NCBI RefSeq assembly: GCF_014656195.1
Contig: NZ_BNBY01000012.1
Location: 1 to 64,000 of the forward strand
Direction: 5' to 3'
Origin: Kitasatospora xanthocidica
GTDB lineage: Bacteria > Actinomycetota > Actinomycetes > Streptomycetales > Streptomycetaceae
Length of the DNA stretch: 64,000 nucleotides
Shown: in pieces, positions 33,319 through 42,008 of the stretch
How the letters are laid out: every line of letters begins with the position of its first letter
Position numbering within the stretch: the first letter of the stretch is position 1
The notes under the pieces: generated by a model
Database searches by the model: none
What the model was told of the DNA's origin: nothing
The model's input: only the letters and a program-made list of their open reading frames with translations
Translations under genes and position numbers: made by a program

Positions 33319-35900
33319 CCGGGGCGGGCACGGCGGTCGCCGCCGCCACCGTCGGCGAGCGCGAGCAGAAGCCGGAGCGGGTGGTCGCGCAGCGCGGCTC
33401 CGAGCGGGCCGCGGACCGCGCGCCGGTCACCCGGACACCGGAGCCGCGCCCGCAGCGCGTCCGGCGGGCGGCCCGGGCGCTCGGCTCCCGGCTGCGCGCC
33501 GCGCCGCTGACGCTCACCCTGCTGGCCGGGCTCTGGCTCGTCGGCGCGGCCACCGGCAGCCTGCGCCACGGGCCGCCGGACCGGCTGCTGGAGCGGGTCG
33601 GCGTCGGCCTGCCCACGCTCACCGAGGGCCACTGGTGGACGCCGTTCACCTCGATGTTCTGGTGCTCCGGCACCGGCTCGTACGTGTTCACCAGCCTGAT
33701 GCTGCTCCTGGTCGGCCCGGCCGCCGAGCACCGGCTCGGCCGGCTGCGCACCCTCGGGGTGCTGGTCGGCGGGCAGATCGCCGGCACCCTGCTGGGCACC
33801 GGGCTGGTCGCGTTCGGCAACGCCGCCGGGGAGCAGTGGACCGCCTCGGTGGCCGACCAGATATCCGTCGGCCCCGGCGTCGCCCTGTTCGCGCTCGCCG
33901 GAGTGCTCGGCTACCGGCTCACCGTGCTCTGGCGCCGCCGGCTGCACCTGCTGGTGCTGCTCCTCCCGCTGGTCATGACGCTGTACGTCGGCCACCTGCA
34001 GAGCGTCCAGCGGTGCGCCGCGGCGCTGGCCGGACTCGGCGTGGGCGCGCTGCTCAGCCGCGGCCGCCCGTACCTGCGCTCGCACCGCTCCTCGCACTCC
34101 GAGACCCGGGTGCTGGTCGCGCTCTGCCTGGTCGCCGCCGCCGTCGGGCCGCTGCTCGCCTCGCTGTACGACAACGCCACCGGGCCGTTCAACACCTTCT
34201 CCGAGCTGTACCTCTCGCACCGGCTCAGCCCCGACGAGATCGCCGACCTCTGCTCGCTGTCGGCGCACGACTGCGCCCGGGCGCACGCCGTCGTCCGGAT
34301 CTTCGACACCCCCGCCCGGCTGATGGCCGCGCTGTTCCCGGCCCTGCTGCTGGTGCTCGCCGAGGGGCTGCGCCGGGGGCTGCGGTTCGCCTGGCTGGTC
34401 ACCATCGCCACCGAACTGCTCTGGGCGGCGCTGCTGGGCTGGCTGTACCTGGACGCCGGCCCGGTCAGCCGGGACGTGGTGCAGTACTTCGTCGAGGCGA
34501 TGCTGCTGCCGCTGCTGACCACCGCCCTGCTGCTGGCCACCCGCAAGCGCTTCCGGCTGCGGCTGGCCGCCCGCTCGGTGCGCCGGCTGGCCGTGGTGGT
34601 CGGCGGCGCCCTGTTCGTCACCTCGGCCGCGTACGTCGGCCTCGGGCGGCTGGCGGCCGGCCAGTTCGAGCCGGGGGCGACCGTCCGCCGGCTGCTGCAC
34701 GGGCTGCCGGCGCAGTTCCTGCCGCCCGCGTACAACGACCTGACACCGGACTACCCGATCGCGGTCGGGCCGCTGGCGCGCTTCCTGGAGACGTACTGCG
34801 GGCTGGCCTTCTGGGTGGTGGCGCTGGCCGTGCTGCTGTCCGCCTTCCGCCGGCCGGTGCTGCACACCGATGCCGAGGCGGTCGCCCGGGCCAGGGCGCT
34901 GCTGACCGAGCACGGCGGCGGGACGCTGTCCTTCATCACCACCTGGGACGGCAACCACTACTGGTTCGACGAGCAGGGCCGGGCCGCCGTCGCCTACCGG
35001 GTGGTCGGCACCGTCGCGCTGACCACCGGCGACCCGTTCGGCGCGCCGGAGGAGCGGGCCCGGGCGGTGGCCGGCTTCGCCCGCTTCTGCGACGCGCGCG
35101 GCTGGACCCCGTGCTTCTACAGCGTCTGCGGGCAAACCAGGGACGCCGCCACGGGGCTCGGCTGGCGCTCGGTGCAGGTCGCCGAGGACACCGTGGTCGC
35201 GCTGCCCGAGCTGGCCTTCACCGGCAAGAAGTGGCAGGACATCCGCACCGCCCTCAACAAGGCCGGCAAGCAGGGCATCACCGCCGAGTGGTGGGCCTAC
35301 CACGAGGCTCCGCTGGCGCTGAAGGACCAGATCCGGGCGATCTCCGAGGAGTGGGTCTCCGAGAAGGGCCTGCCGGAGATGGGCTTCACGCTCGGCGGAC
35401 TGGAGGAGCTGGACGACCCGGACGTCCGGGTGCTGGTCGCGGTGGACGAGCAGCGGGTCGTGCACGGGCTGACCAGCTGGATGCCGGTGTACGAGGACGG
35501 CGTGCCGGTCGGCTGGACGCTGGACTTCATGCGCCGGCGCTCGGACGGCTTCCGCGGCGTCAGCGAGTTCCTGATCGCCTCGGCCGCGCTCGGCTTCAAG
35601 GAGGAGGGCGCGCGCTTCCTCTCCCTGTCGGGCGCCCCGCTGGCCCGCACCGGGCAGGAGGGGGAGCCCACCGGGCTGCAGCGGATGCTGGACTGGATGG
35701 GCAAGGTGCTGGAGCCGGTGTACGGCTTCCGCTCGCTGCTCGCGTTCAAGGCGAAGTTCCAGCCGGAGTACCGGCCGATGTACATGGCCTACCCCGACCC
35801 GGCCGCGCTGCCCGGCATCACCAGGGCGATCGGCAAGGCGTACCTGCCGCACCTGACGGCGGCGCAGGGCGTCCGGCTGATGCGCAAGCTGTCGGGCTGA
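33315..35900 (+). CDS. Polytopic membrane protein with C-terminal DUF2156 (MprF-like)
   Basis: An 861-aa membrane protein. GTG 33315 overlaps the esterase stop (GTGA). The N-terminal region (about 60-260) resembles a rhomboid fold (GHWWTPFTSMFW, then helices LGRLRTLGVLVGGQIAGTLLG) but without an obvious catalytic GxSG. More membrane helices follow, then the DUF2156 domain (about 535-850), a double GNAT fold as in phosphatidylglycerol lysyltransferases (MprF, LysX). It could aminoacylate membrane lipid; tRNA-dependent activity is not shown. The last 30 nt of the gene are tandemly duplicated downstream. Confidence 0.85.
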   Translation: MTGAGTAVAAATVGEREQKPERVVAQRGSERAADRAPVTRTPEPRPQRVRRAARALGSRLRAAPLTLTLLAGLWLVGAATGSLRHGPPDRLLERVGVGLPTLTEGHWWTPFTSMFWCSGTGSYVFTSLMLLLVGPAAEHRLGRLRTLGVLVGGQIAGTLLGTGLVAFGNAAGEQWTASVADQISVGPGVALFALAGVLGYRLTVLWRRRLHLLVLLLPLVMTLYVGHLQSVQRCAAALAGLGVGALLSRGRPYLRSHRSSHSETRVLVALCLVAAAVGPLLASLYDNATGPFNTFSELYLSHRLSPDEIADLCSLSAHDCARAHAVVRIFDTPARLMAALFPALLLVLAEGLRRGLRFAWLVTIATELLWAALLGWLYLDAGPVSRDVVQYFVEAMLLPLLTTALLLATRKRFRLRLAARSVRRLAVVVGGALFVTSAAYVGLGRLAAGQFEPGATVRRLLHGLPAQFLPPAYNDLTPDYPIAVGPLARFLETYCGLAFWVVALAVLLSAFRRPVLHTDAEAVARARALLTEHGGGTLSFITTWDGNHYWFDEQGRAAVAYRVVGTVALTTGDPFGAPEERARAVAGFARFCDARGWTPCFYSVCGQTRDAATGLGWRSVQVAEDTVVALPELAFTGKKWQDIRTALNKAGKQGITAEWWAYHEAPLALKDQIRAISEEWVSEKGLPEMGFTLGGLEELDDPDVRVLVAVDEQRVVHGLTSWMPVYEDGVPVGWTLDFMRRRSDGFRGVSEFLIASAALGFKEEGARFLSLSGAPLARTGQEGEPTGLQRMLDWMGKVLEPVYGFRSLLAFKAKFQPEYRPMYMAYPDPAALPGITRAIGKAYLPHLTAAQGVRLMRKLSG

Positions 35901-35950
35901 GGGGCGGGCCGTCCGGCTGATGCGCGAGCTGTTCGGCTGAGGGGCGGGCG
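35871..35950. repeat. Two tandem 40-bp units duplicating a CDS 3' end
   Basis: Copy 1 (35871-35910) contains the last nine codons and stop of the DUF2156 gene; copy 2 (35911-35950) repeats it with four differences, including the TGA. The second copy is untranslated and ends inside the terminator hairpin. Confidence 0.9.
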
Positions 35951-35961
35951 AGTCCCGCCCC
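35941..35961. terminator. Terminator between the DUF2156 and SsgA-like genes
   Basis: An 8-bp perfect stem GGGGCGGG/CCCGCCCC with a 5-nt loop lies between convergent genes. Its left arm derives from the duplicated unit. Confidence 0.6.
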
Positions 35962-35999
35962 GAGTCAGCACCTCGCGAGCGGGCGAATCACAGCCCCCC

Positions 36000-36425
36000 T
36001 CAGCCGAGCAGCTGGGCGAGGGCGCGGTCGGAGTCCAGGTGCAGGTGCTCCTCGCCCTCGGGGACGAGGAGCCGGCTGCGCCACAGGAAGCGGCGCAGGT
36101 CGCCGGTGTCGAACCGGAGCAGCGCGGTGCCCTCCGGGGTGCGCAGCTCGACCATGGTGCTCCGGCCGGGGGCGGGCCGGACGTGGACGTCGCCGACGCC
36201 GGCCGGCAGCTCGATCCCGGCCGAGAGCAGCTGGCGGGCGAAGACCCAGACGATGTCCTCGCCGTCCGGGTGCTCCTCCGCCTCGTCCAGCGAGAACTCG
36301 GCGGGGAAGGCCATCCGGACGGCGAGCGGGTCCTCCCGGAGGTAGGACAGGACGACCCGCAGCCGGACGGAGCGGTGGGGGGAGAGGATCAGGCGGGCCT
36401 GGACGGTCTCTTCGACGGTGCGCAC
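36000..36425 (-). CDS. SsgA-like sporulation/cell division regulator
   Basis: A 141-aa SALP-family protein, found only in sporulating actinomycetes, where members guide septum placement and peptidoglycan remodelling. GTG 36425 (MRTVEETVQARLIL) has AAGGGA 7 nt upstream. Family features are visible: VRLRVVLSYLREDPLAVRMAF, VWVFARQLLSAG, GDVHVRPAPGRSTMVELRTPEG and ALLRF. No membrane segments; cytoplasmic. It is a second SALP in this window besides the one at 48515-48931; which of them, if either, corresponds to SsgG I cannot decide. It is divergent from a helicase gene. Confidence 0.9.
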   Translation of the reverse strand: MRTVEETVQARLILSPHRSVRLRVVLSYLREDPLAVRMAFPAEFSLDEAEEHPDGEDIVWVFARQLLSAGIELPAGVGDVHVRPAPGRSTMVELRTPEGTALLRFDTGDLRRFLWRSRLLVPEGEEHLHLDSDRALAQLLG

Positions 36426-36706
36426 GGATGGGTCCCTTCGGTTCAGCGGGGCCGCGCCGGGGCAGGGGTGGTGCGGCCTCACCCTGGTGAGAGTCCCGGT
36501 GACTCCCGTGATTACCGGGTTTCGAGGACGACCGGATGTGATCCGCGTCACATCGATTTCCGGCCGTGTGGGCCCGGCGCGGAGGCTCGCCTGGAGGCCC
36601 GAACGGCGTCGGCCCGGTAGGCTGGGCGGGTTGTCCGATCGCCGCCCGACCGCGGGACGGGGCCGCTAGACCGCCTCTGACCTGCGATGATCCCCCCTCG
36701 GAGACC

Positions 36707-38563
36707 GTGAGTACTGCCGCCGCCTCCTCGATGCCGCTGTTCTCCGACGCCCAGGAGAGCCAGGCTCCCGTCCGGTCCGTCGGGCATGCCGCGCCCGCCG
36801 GCTCGCACCACCTGTCCCCGGCCTTCCCCGGCCGAGCCCCCTGGGGCACCGCGGGCAAGCTGCGGGCCTGGCAGCAGGGCGCCCTGGACAAGTACATCGA
36901 GACGCAGCCGCGCGACTTCCTCGCGGTCGCGACCCCGGGCGCAGGCAAGACCACCTTCGCGCTCACCCTGGCCTCGTACCTGCTGCACAACCACCTGGTG
37001 CAGCAGGTCACCGTGGTGGCGCCGACCGAGCACCTGAAGAAGCAGTGGGCCGAGGCCGCCGCGCGGATAGGCATCCGGCTGGACCCGGCGTACTCCTCCG
37101 GGCCGCTGTCCCGGGACTACCACGGCATCGTGGTCACCTACGCGGGCGTCGGGGTCAACCCGATGCTGCACCGCAACCGGACCGAGGCCCGCAAGACCCT
37201 CGTGATCATGGACGAGATCCACCACGCCGGTGACTCCAAGTCCTGGGGCGAGGCCTGCTTCGAGGCCTTCGAGCCGGCCACCCGCCGGCTGGCGCTGACC
37301 GGTACGCCGTTCCGCTCGGACACCAACCCGATCCCCTTCGTGGCCTACGACGCGGGCAGCGACGGCATCCGCAAGTCCATCGCCGACTACACCTACGGCT
37401 ACGGGCACGCGCTCGCCGACCACGTCGTCCGCCCGGTGATCTTCCTCAGCTACAGCGGCAACATGCGCTGGCGCACCAAGTCCGGCGACGAGCTGGAGGC
37501 CCGGCTCGGCGAGCCGATGACCAAGGACCTGATCGCCCAGGCCTGGCGCACCGCGCTGTCCCCGCAGGGCGAGTGGATCCCGTCCGTCCTCCAGGCCGCC
37601 GACCGGCGGCTCACCGAGGTGCGCAAGGCGATCCCGGACGCCGGCGGACTGGTGATCGCCACCGACCAGAACGTGGCCCGCGCCTACGCCAAGATGCTGC
37701 GCGAGATCAGCGGCGAGAAGGTCACCCTGGTGCTCTCCGACGAGACCGAGGCCTCGAAGCGGATCTCCGACTACGCGGAGGGCACCTCGCGCTGGATGGT
37801 CGCCGTCCGCATGGTGTCCGAGGGCGTCGACGTGCCCCGGCTGTGCGTCGGGGTGTACGCCACCTCGATCTCCACCCCGCTGTTCTTCGCCCAGGCCGTC
37901 GGCCGCTTCGTGCGCGCCCGCAAGCGCGGCGAGACGGCCTCGGTGTTCCTGCCGACCATCCCGATGCTGCTGGGCTTCGCCAACGAGATGGAGCTCCAGC
38001 GCGACCACGTGCTGGACCGGCCGAAGAAGGAGGGCGACGGCCTCTTCGACGAGGAGGACCGGCTGCTCGCCGAGGCCGAGCGCGCCAACGACGGGCCGGA
38101 CGGCGCGGGCGGCGAGGAGTTCTCCTACGAGGCGCTGGGCTCCGAGGCGGTCTTCGACCGGGTGCTGTACAACGCCATGGAGTTCGGCATGCAGGCCCAC
38201 CCGGGGAGCGAGGAGGAGGAGGACTACCTCGGCATCCCGGGCCTGCTGGAGCCGGACCAGGTGCAGATGCTGCTGCAGAAGCGCCAGCACCGGCAGATCC
38301 AGCGCAGCAAGACCAAGCCCGCCGAGGAGGCCGACCTGCTGGAGCTGCCGGCCGAGCAGCGGCCGGTCGTCACCCATCAGGAGCTCCGCGAGCTGCGCAA
38401 GGAGCTGAACGCGCTGGTGGCCGCCTGGCACCACCGCACCAACCAGCCGCACGGCACCGTCCACAACGAGCTGCGCCGCCAGTGCGGCGGGCCGCTGACC
38501 GCGCAGGCCACCGCCAACCAGCTCAAGGCGCGGATCGCCAAGATCCGGGAGTGGGCGAAGTAA
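36707..38563 (+). CDS. DEAD/DEAH-box (superfamily 2) helicase
   Basis: A 618-aa SF2 helicase. GTG 36707 (MSTAAASSM) has CGGAGA upstream. Walker A ATPGAGKTT is near residue 76, motif II DEIHHAG near 168, motif III TGTP, and motif VI AVGRFVRARKRGE. The N-terminal 50 residues are unstructured; the C-terminal 100 are charged and helical (KLRELRKELNALVAAWHHRTNQ). It is distinct from RecG or UvrB; the family is common in actinobacteria but poorly studied. A DNA-repair role is guesswork. A terminator follows 41 nt downstream. Confidence 0.88.
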   Translation: MSTAAASSMPLFSDAQESQAPVRSVGHAAPAGSHHLSPAFPGRAPWGTAGKLRAWQQGALDKYIETQPRDFLAVATPGAGKTTFALTLASYLLHNHLVQQVTVVAPTEHLKKQWAEAAARIGIRLDPAYSSGPLSRDYHGIVVTYAGVGVNPMLHRNRTEARKTLVIMDEIHHAGDSKSWGEACFEAFEPATRRLALTGTPFRSDTNPIPFVAYDAGSDGIRKSIADYTYGYGHALADHVVRPVIFLSYSGNMRWRTKSGDELEARLGEPMTKDLIAQAWRTALSPQGEWIPSVLQAADRRLTEVRKAIPDAGGLVIATDQNVARAYAKMLREISGEKVTLVLSDETEASKRISDYAEGTSRWMVAVRMVSEGVDVPRLCVGVYATSISTPLFFAQAVGRFVRARKRGETASVFLPTIPMLLGFANEMELQRDHVLDRPKKEGDGLFDEEDRLLAEAERANDGPDGAGGEEFSYEALGSEAVFDRVLYNAMEFGMQAHPGSEEEEDYLGIPGLLEPDQVQMLLQKRQHRQIQRSKTKPAEEADLLELPAEQRPVVTHQELRELRKELNALVAAWHHRTNQPHGTVHNELRRQCGGPLTAQATANQLKARIAKIREWAK

Positions 38564-38604
38564 CGGTCCGGCAGGCCGGCACCGGCCCGCCCTCCTCCCT
38601 CGCT

Positions 38605-38626
38605 CCCCCCTCCGCCGGGAGGGGGG
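38605..38626 (+). terminator. Terminator after the SF2 helicase gene
   Basis: A 9-bp perfect stem CCCCCCTCC/GGAGGGGGG has a 4-nt loop. The rest of the 394-bp gap to the IclR gene (38564-38957) shows nothing recognisable. Confidence 0.6.
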
Positions 38627-38957
38627 CTCGCGTCCCCGGGTGTCCGGACTTCGGAGCGGGATCGAACTCATGCCCTGAAACGCGCGGCGGATCGGGTGGT
38701 TTCGTCCCGGTTTCGCGACGCCGTTGAAGTCGATCACGCCCGAATTTTGGACAACCACTTCCGCCGCGACATTTCCTTCACTACCTTTCCCCCACGCTCT
38801 TCCGCCGGGCAACCCCCGAGGGACGGGCTCCGCAGGACCGCACGGCCGTCAGTGTCGACAGCGTGCGGCCCGAGCGCGGCCACCCCCACCTGCGCGCGAC
38901 ACCGCCCTTGGACCGGCGTCGCCCGCCCCGCGAGCGCCGCGGAAAGGATCGCCCGTC

Positions 38958-39608
38958 GTGACAGCAGAGACCTCCCAGACCCTGGACCGCGGCGTCCGGG
39001 TCCTCAAACTCCTCGCCGACTCCGAGCGGGGGCTGACCGTCACCGAGCTCGCCGCCAGGCTGGCCGTCAACCGCACGGTCGTCTACCGCCTGCTGGCCAC
39101 CCTGGAACAGCACGGCCTGGTCCGCCGGGACATCGGCGGCCGCGCCCGGGTCGGCCTCGGCGTGCTGCGGCTCGCGCACCGGGTGCACCCGCTGCTGCGC
39201 GAGGCCGCGCTGCCCGCCCTGCGCAGCCTCGCCGAGGACCTCGGCGCCACCGCCCACCTGACCCTGGTCGACGGCAACGAGGCACTGGCCGTCGCCGTGG
39301 TCGAGCCGAGCTGGACCGACTTCCACGTCGCCTACCGGACCGGGCTGCGCCACCCGCTCACCGAGAGCGCGGCCGGCCGGGCGATCCTGGAGGCGCGCGC
39401 CTTCCCCAGCCAGCGCCGGCCCGAACAGGGCTTCGTCATCACCCGGGCGGAGGAACAGTCCGGGGCGTGCGGGGCCGCCGCGGCGCTGCTCGGACTGAGC
39501 GGCATCGAGGGCAGCGTCGGCGTGGTGATGCTCAACGGCCTGGTACCGGAGCGGGTGGGCCCCCGGGTGGTGGAGGCGGCGACCGAGGTGGCCGACGCCC
39601 TGAGGTAG
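38958..39608 (+). CDS. IclR family transcriptional regulator
   Basis: A 216-aa regulator. GTG 38958 (MTAETSQTLDRGVRVLK) has AAGGA upstream. The N-terminal winged helix (about 8-70) contains LTVTELAARLAVNRTVVYRLLATLEQHGLV; a shortened IclR effector domain follows (TAHLTLVDGNEALAVAVVEP, HPLTESAAGRAIL, AALLGLSG). It ends somewhat earlier than the 250-aa norm. No target operator was seen and no catabolic gene sits beside it except the HPPD remnant 1.8 kb away. Confidence 0.88.
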   Translation: MTAETSQTLDRGVRVLKLLADSERGLTVTELAARLAVNRTVVYRLLATLEQHGLVRRDIGGRARVGLGVLRLAHRVHPLLREAALPALRSLAEDLGATAHLTLVDGNEALAVAVVEPSWTDFHVAYRTGLRHPLTESAAGRAILEARAFPSQRRPEQGFVITRAEEQSGACGAAAALLGLSGIEGSVGVVMLNGLVPERVGPRVVEAATEVADALR

Positions 39609-39816
39609 CCGGTCGCGGGCCCGGACGCCGGGCCCGCCCCGGGCGATGGCATGAGCGGGCCGGCGACCCGCCCCGAGCCGAAGGGCTGCGCCGGTGCCGA
39701 AAGGGAGAAGCGAGGAGGTCCGAGGGACGAGGGCCTTGGAGCGCCGACCGTCGGCACCGGGTCAGAGCGGCCCGGAGGCGAGCGGGCGACCAACAGGGTG
39801 TGTTTGGATTCCTTTT

Positions 39817-40623
39817 GTGTCCGACACCAAGCTCTCCAAGGCCCTCAGCTCCCCGCGGACCCGCGCGCTCGCGCTGTGCGGGGCGCTGGTCACCGCGCTG
39901 TTCGGGGTGACCGCCTTCGTCCCGCTGCCGTACACCATCACCTGGCCGGGGTCGACCGCGGACGTCCTGGGCACCTACCAGGACAAGCCGGTGCTCACCA
40001 TCACCGGGGCGCCGCTGCGCACCACCCAGGGCGAGCTGCGGATGGTCACCATCACGGCGACCAACGCCGACCAGCGGAACACCTTCCTGCGGTCGATGCA
40101 GGCCTGGTTCGACCCGAAGGAGGCGGTCCGCCCGACGGACACCGTCTACGCGGAGAGCAACCCGGCGAAGGCCAACGAGGTGATCGCCCAGCAGATGGCC
40201 GAGTCGCAGGACAGCGCCTCCGCGGCCGCGCTGAACTACCTCCACCTGTCGCCGGACCAGGTGAAGGTCAAGGTCGACCTGGGCGACGTCGGCGGCCCCA
40301 GTGCCGGCCAGATGCTGGCGCTGGGGATCATCGACAAGCTCGCCGGCGACGGCAAGGGCGGCGACCTCACCGGTGGCCTCACGATCGCGGGCACCGGCAC
40401 CATCGACAAGGACGGCACCGTCGGCCCGGTGGGCGGCGTCCCGCTGAAGACGCAGGCGGCCGCCCGGGACGGCGCGACGGTGTTCCTGCTGCCCAAGGAC
40501 GAGTGCACGGACGCCAAGGTGAACCTGCCGAAGACGCTGCGGCTGGTGCCGGTCGGCACGCTCACCGAGTCGGTCTCGGCGCTGCAGGCGCTCAGGAGCG
40601 GCGGCAGCGTCCCCGCCTGCTGA
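39817..40623 (+). CDS. Secreted/membrane-anchored Lon-like (S16) protease
   Basis: A 268-aa protein. GTG 39817 lies 7 nt after a TTGGAT box, suggesting leaderless translation. A membrane anchor (residues 20-40) leads to an extracytoplasmic domain and a C-terminal Lon proteolytic domain with the Ser-Lys dyad (Ser in DVGGPSAGQMLA, Lys in GGVPLKTQAAA). YlbL-type relatives are longer and carry a PDZ domain between anchor and protease; here the PDZ region looks short or missing. Substrates unknown. It is convergent with an Lrp/AsnC gene. Confidence 0.85.
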   Translation: MSDTKLSKALSSPRTRALALCGALVTALFGVTAFVPLPYTITWPGSTADVLGTYQDKPVLTITGAPLRTTQGELRMVTITATNADQRNTFLRSMQAWFDPKEAVRPTDTVYAESNPAKANEVIAQQMAESQDSASAAALNYLHLSPDQVKVKVDLGDVGGPSAGQMLALGIIDKLAGDGKGGDLTGGLTIAGTGTIDKDGTVGPVGGVPLKTQAAARDGATVFLLPKDECTDAKVNLPKTLRLVPVGTLTESVSALQALRSGGSVPAC

Positions 40624-40663
40624 CCGGGCGGACCGGGAGCCGCCCCGCGCCGGGCGGACCGTG

Positions 40664-41215
40664 CTACTCGGCGGCGGCCTGGTCCACCAGCGGCAGGATG
40701 CGGTACGGCACCGGGTTCTCCAGCACGATCGCGGTGGACGAACGGACGATCCCGTCGAAGCCCACCACCCGGTCGATCACCCGCTGCAGATCGGCGTTGG
40801 AACGGGCCACGATCCGCACCATCATGTCCCCGATCCCGGTGATGGTGTGCAGTTCCAGCACCTCCGGCACGCCCGCCAGGTGCGCCCGCACGTCGGAGCC
40901 CTGGCCCTGGGAGATCTCCAGGGTGGCGAAGGCCGTCACCGGGTAGCCGATCGCCGCCGGGTCCACCTCCGGGCCGAAGCCGCCGATCACCCCCTTGGCC
41001 TGGAGCCGGTCCAGCCGGGCCTGCACGGTGCCCCGGGCGACCTGCAGCCGGCGCGAGCACTCCAGCACCCCGATCCGGGGCTCCTCGGCGAGCAGCCGGA
41101 TCAGCCGGCCGTCCAGGGTGTCGATCGTGTCGTTCGTACTGCCCACGATGGAAGTGCCTTGCGGGGCAGCGGAGTTGGGCGAGCCGGGGGAGCTCGGGGA
41201 GTGGGCGGGGGGCAT
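40664..41215 (-). CDS. Lrp/AsnC family transcriptional regulator
   Basis: A 183-aa feast/famine regulator. ATG 41215 is preceded by GGAGGA 10 nt upstream. After a 30-residue Pro/Ser-rich leader, the helix-turn-helix is TIDTLDGRLIRLLAEEPRIGVLECSRRLQVARGT (about residues 33-66), followed by a RAM ligand-binding domain (GYPVTAFATLEISQGQG, ITGIGDMMVRIVA). In streptomycetes an Lrp-type regulator sits divergently beside hpd (tyrosine catabolism); here the divergent gene is a truncated hpd. Confidence 0.9.
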   Translation of the reverse strand: MPPAHSPSSPGSPNSAAPQGTSIVGSTNDTIDTLDGRLIRLLAEEPRIGVLECSRRLQVARGTVQARLDRLQAKGVIGGFGPEVDPAAIGYPVTAFATLEISQGQGSDVRAHLAGVPEVLELHTITGIGDMMVRIVARSNADLQRVIDRVVGFDGIVRSSTAIVLENPVPYRILPLVDQAAAE

Positions 41216-41416
41216 CGCGGCACCGTCCTCCGGTGGGCATTCTGTACAGCGGTGCGGCCGATTCTCCCGCCCCGGGGCACAGCTTGACCAGGAGGAAACG
41301 GAACAGTTGCGCGTAAGTCGGCCCGGCGCCACCCTCCAGCCACACCCCTGTGCTCCGGGCCCCCGCCCCGGTGCCGGGGCCCCAGCGTGGTCCGTACGCC
41401 TACCGGGAGGGCCGTC

Positions 41417-41959
41417 ATGACCGACACCGCCGCCGAACCCGTCCTGCTCGCGGCCGGCCTCGCACCGGACGACGGCGACCCGGGAGCGCTGCCGGTGGGC
41501 CGTGCGGACGCGGTGGTCTTCGCGGTCGGCGACGCCGAGCGGGCCGCCCGCCGCTACTGCGCCGCGCTCGGGCTGCGCTGCACCGCGTACGCGGGGCCGG
41601 AGACCGGTGAGCCGGAGACCGTCTCGTACGTGCTCGCCGCGCCGGGGACGCGGATCGTGCTCACCTCGCTGGTGCGGGCGATCGGCCCGCGCGGCCGGGA
41701 GCTGGCCGCGTACCTGGAGCGGTGCGGGGACGGGGTGCTGGACGTCGCGGTCAGCGTGCCGGACGTCTACTACGCCTACGACTACGCGGTCGACCGGGGC
41801 GCGCTGTCGCTGGCCGAGCCGTACGAGACCCGGGACGCGTACGGCTCGGTGGTGCTGGCCGCCATCGGGGTGCCCGGCGGGACCAGGCACACGCTGGTCG
41901 ACCGGGCCGGCTACGCGGGGCCGTACCTGCCGGGGTTCGTGCCGCACGCCGGGTTCTGA
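41417..41959 (+). pseudogene. N-terminal half of 4-hydroxyphenylpyruvate dioxygenase (truncated hpd)
   Basis: A 180-aa protein equal to the first VOC domain of HPPD (family length about 380). ATG 41417 has a good GGGAGG ribosome site. Family sequence is clear: DAVVFAVGDAERAARRYCAALGLRC, TRIVLTSLVRA and the end ...YAGPYLPGFVPHAGF, where the inter-domain linker starts; a stop follows. The C-terminal domain, which in HPPD carries the iron ligands (2-His-1-Glu), is absent from the following DNA. It should be inactive in homogentisate formation; a single-domain VOC protein with a new role is the alternative. The Lrp-type regulator is divergent next door. Confidence 0.75.
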
Positions 41960-42008
41960 CGGACGGCGGTGCGCGGCGGGGCGGTGCGCGGAGCGGCCGG
42001 GCGGGGCT

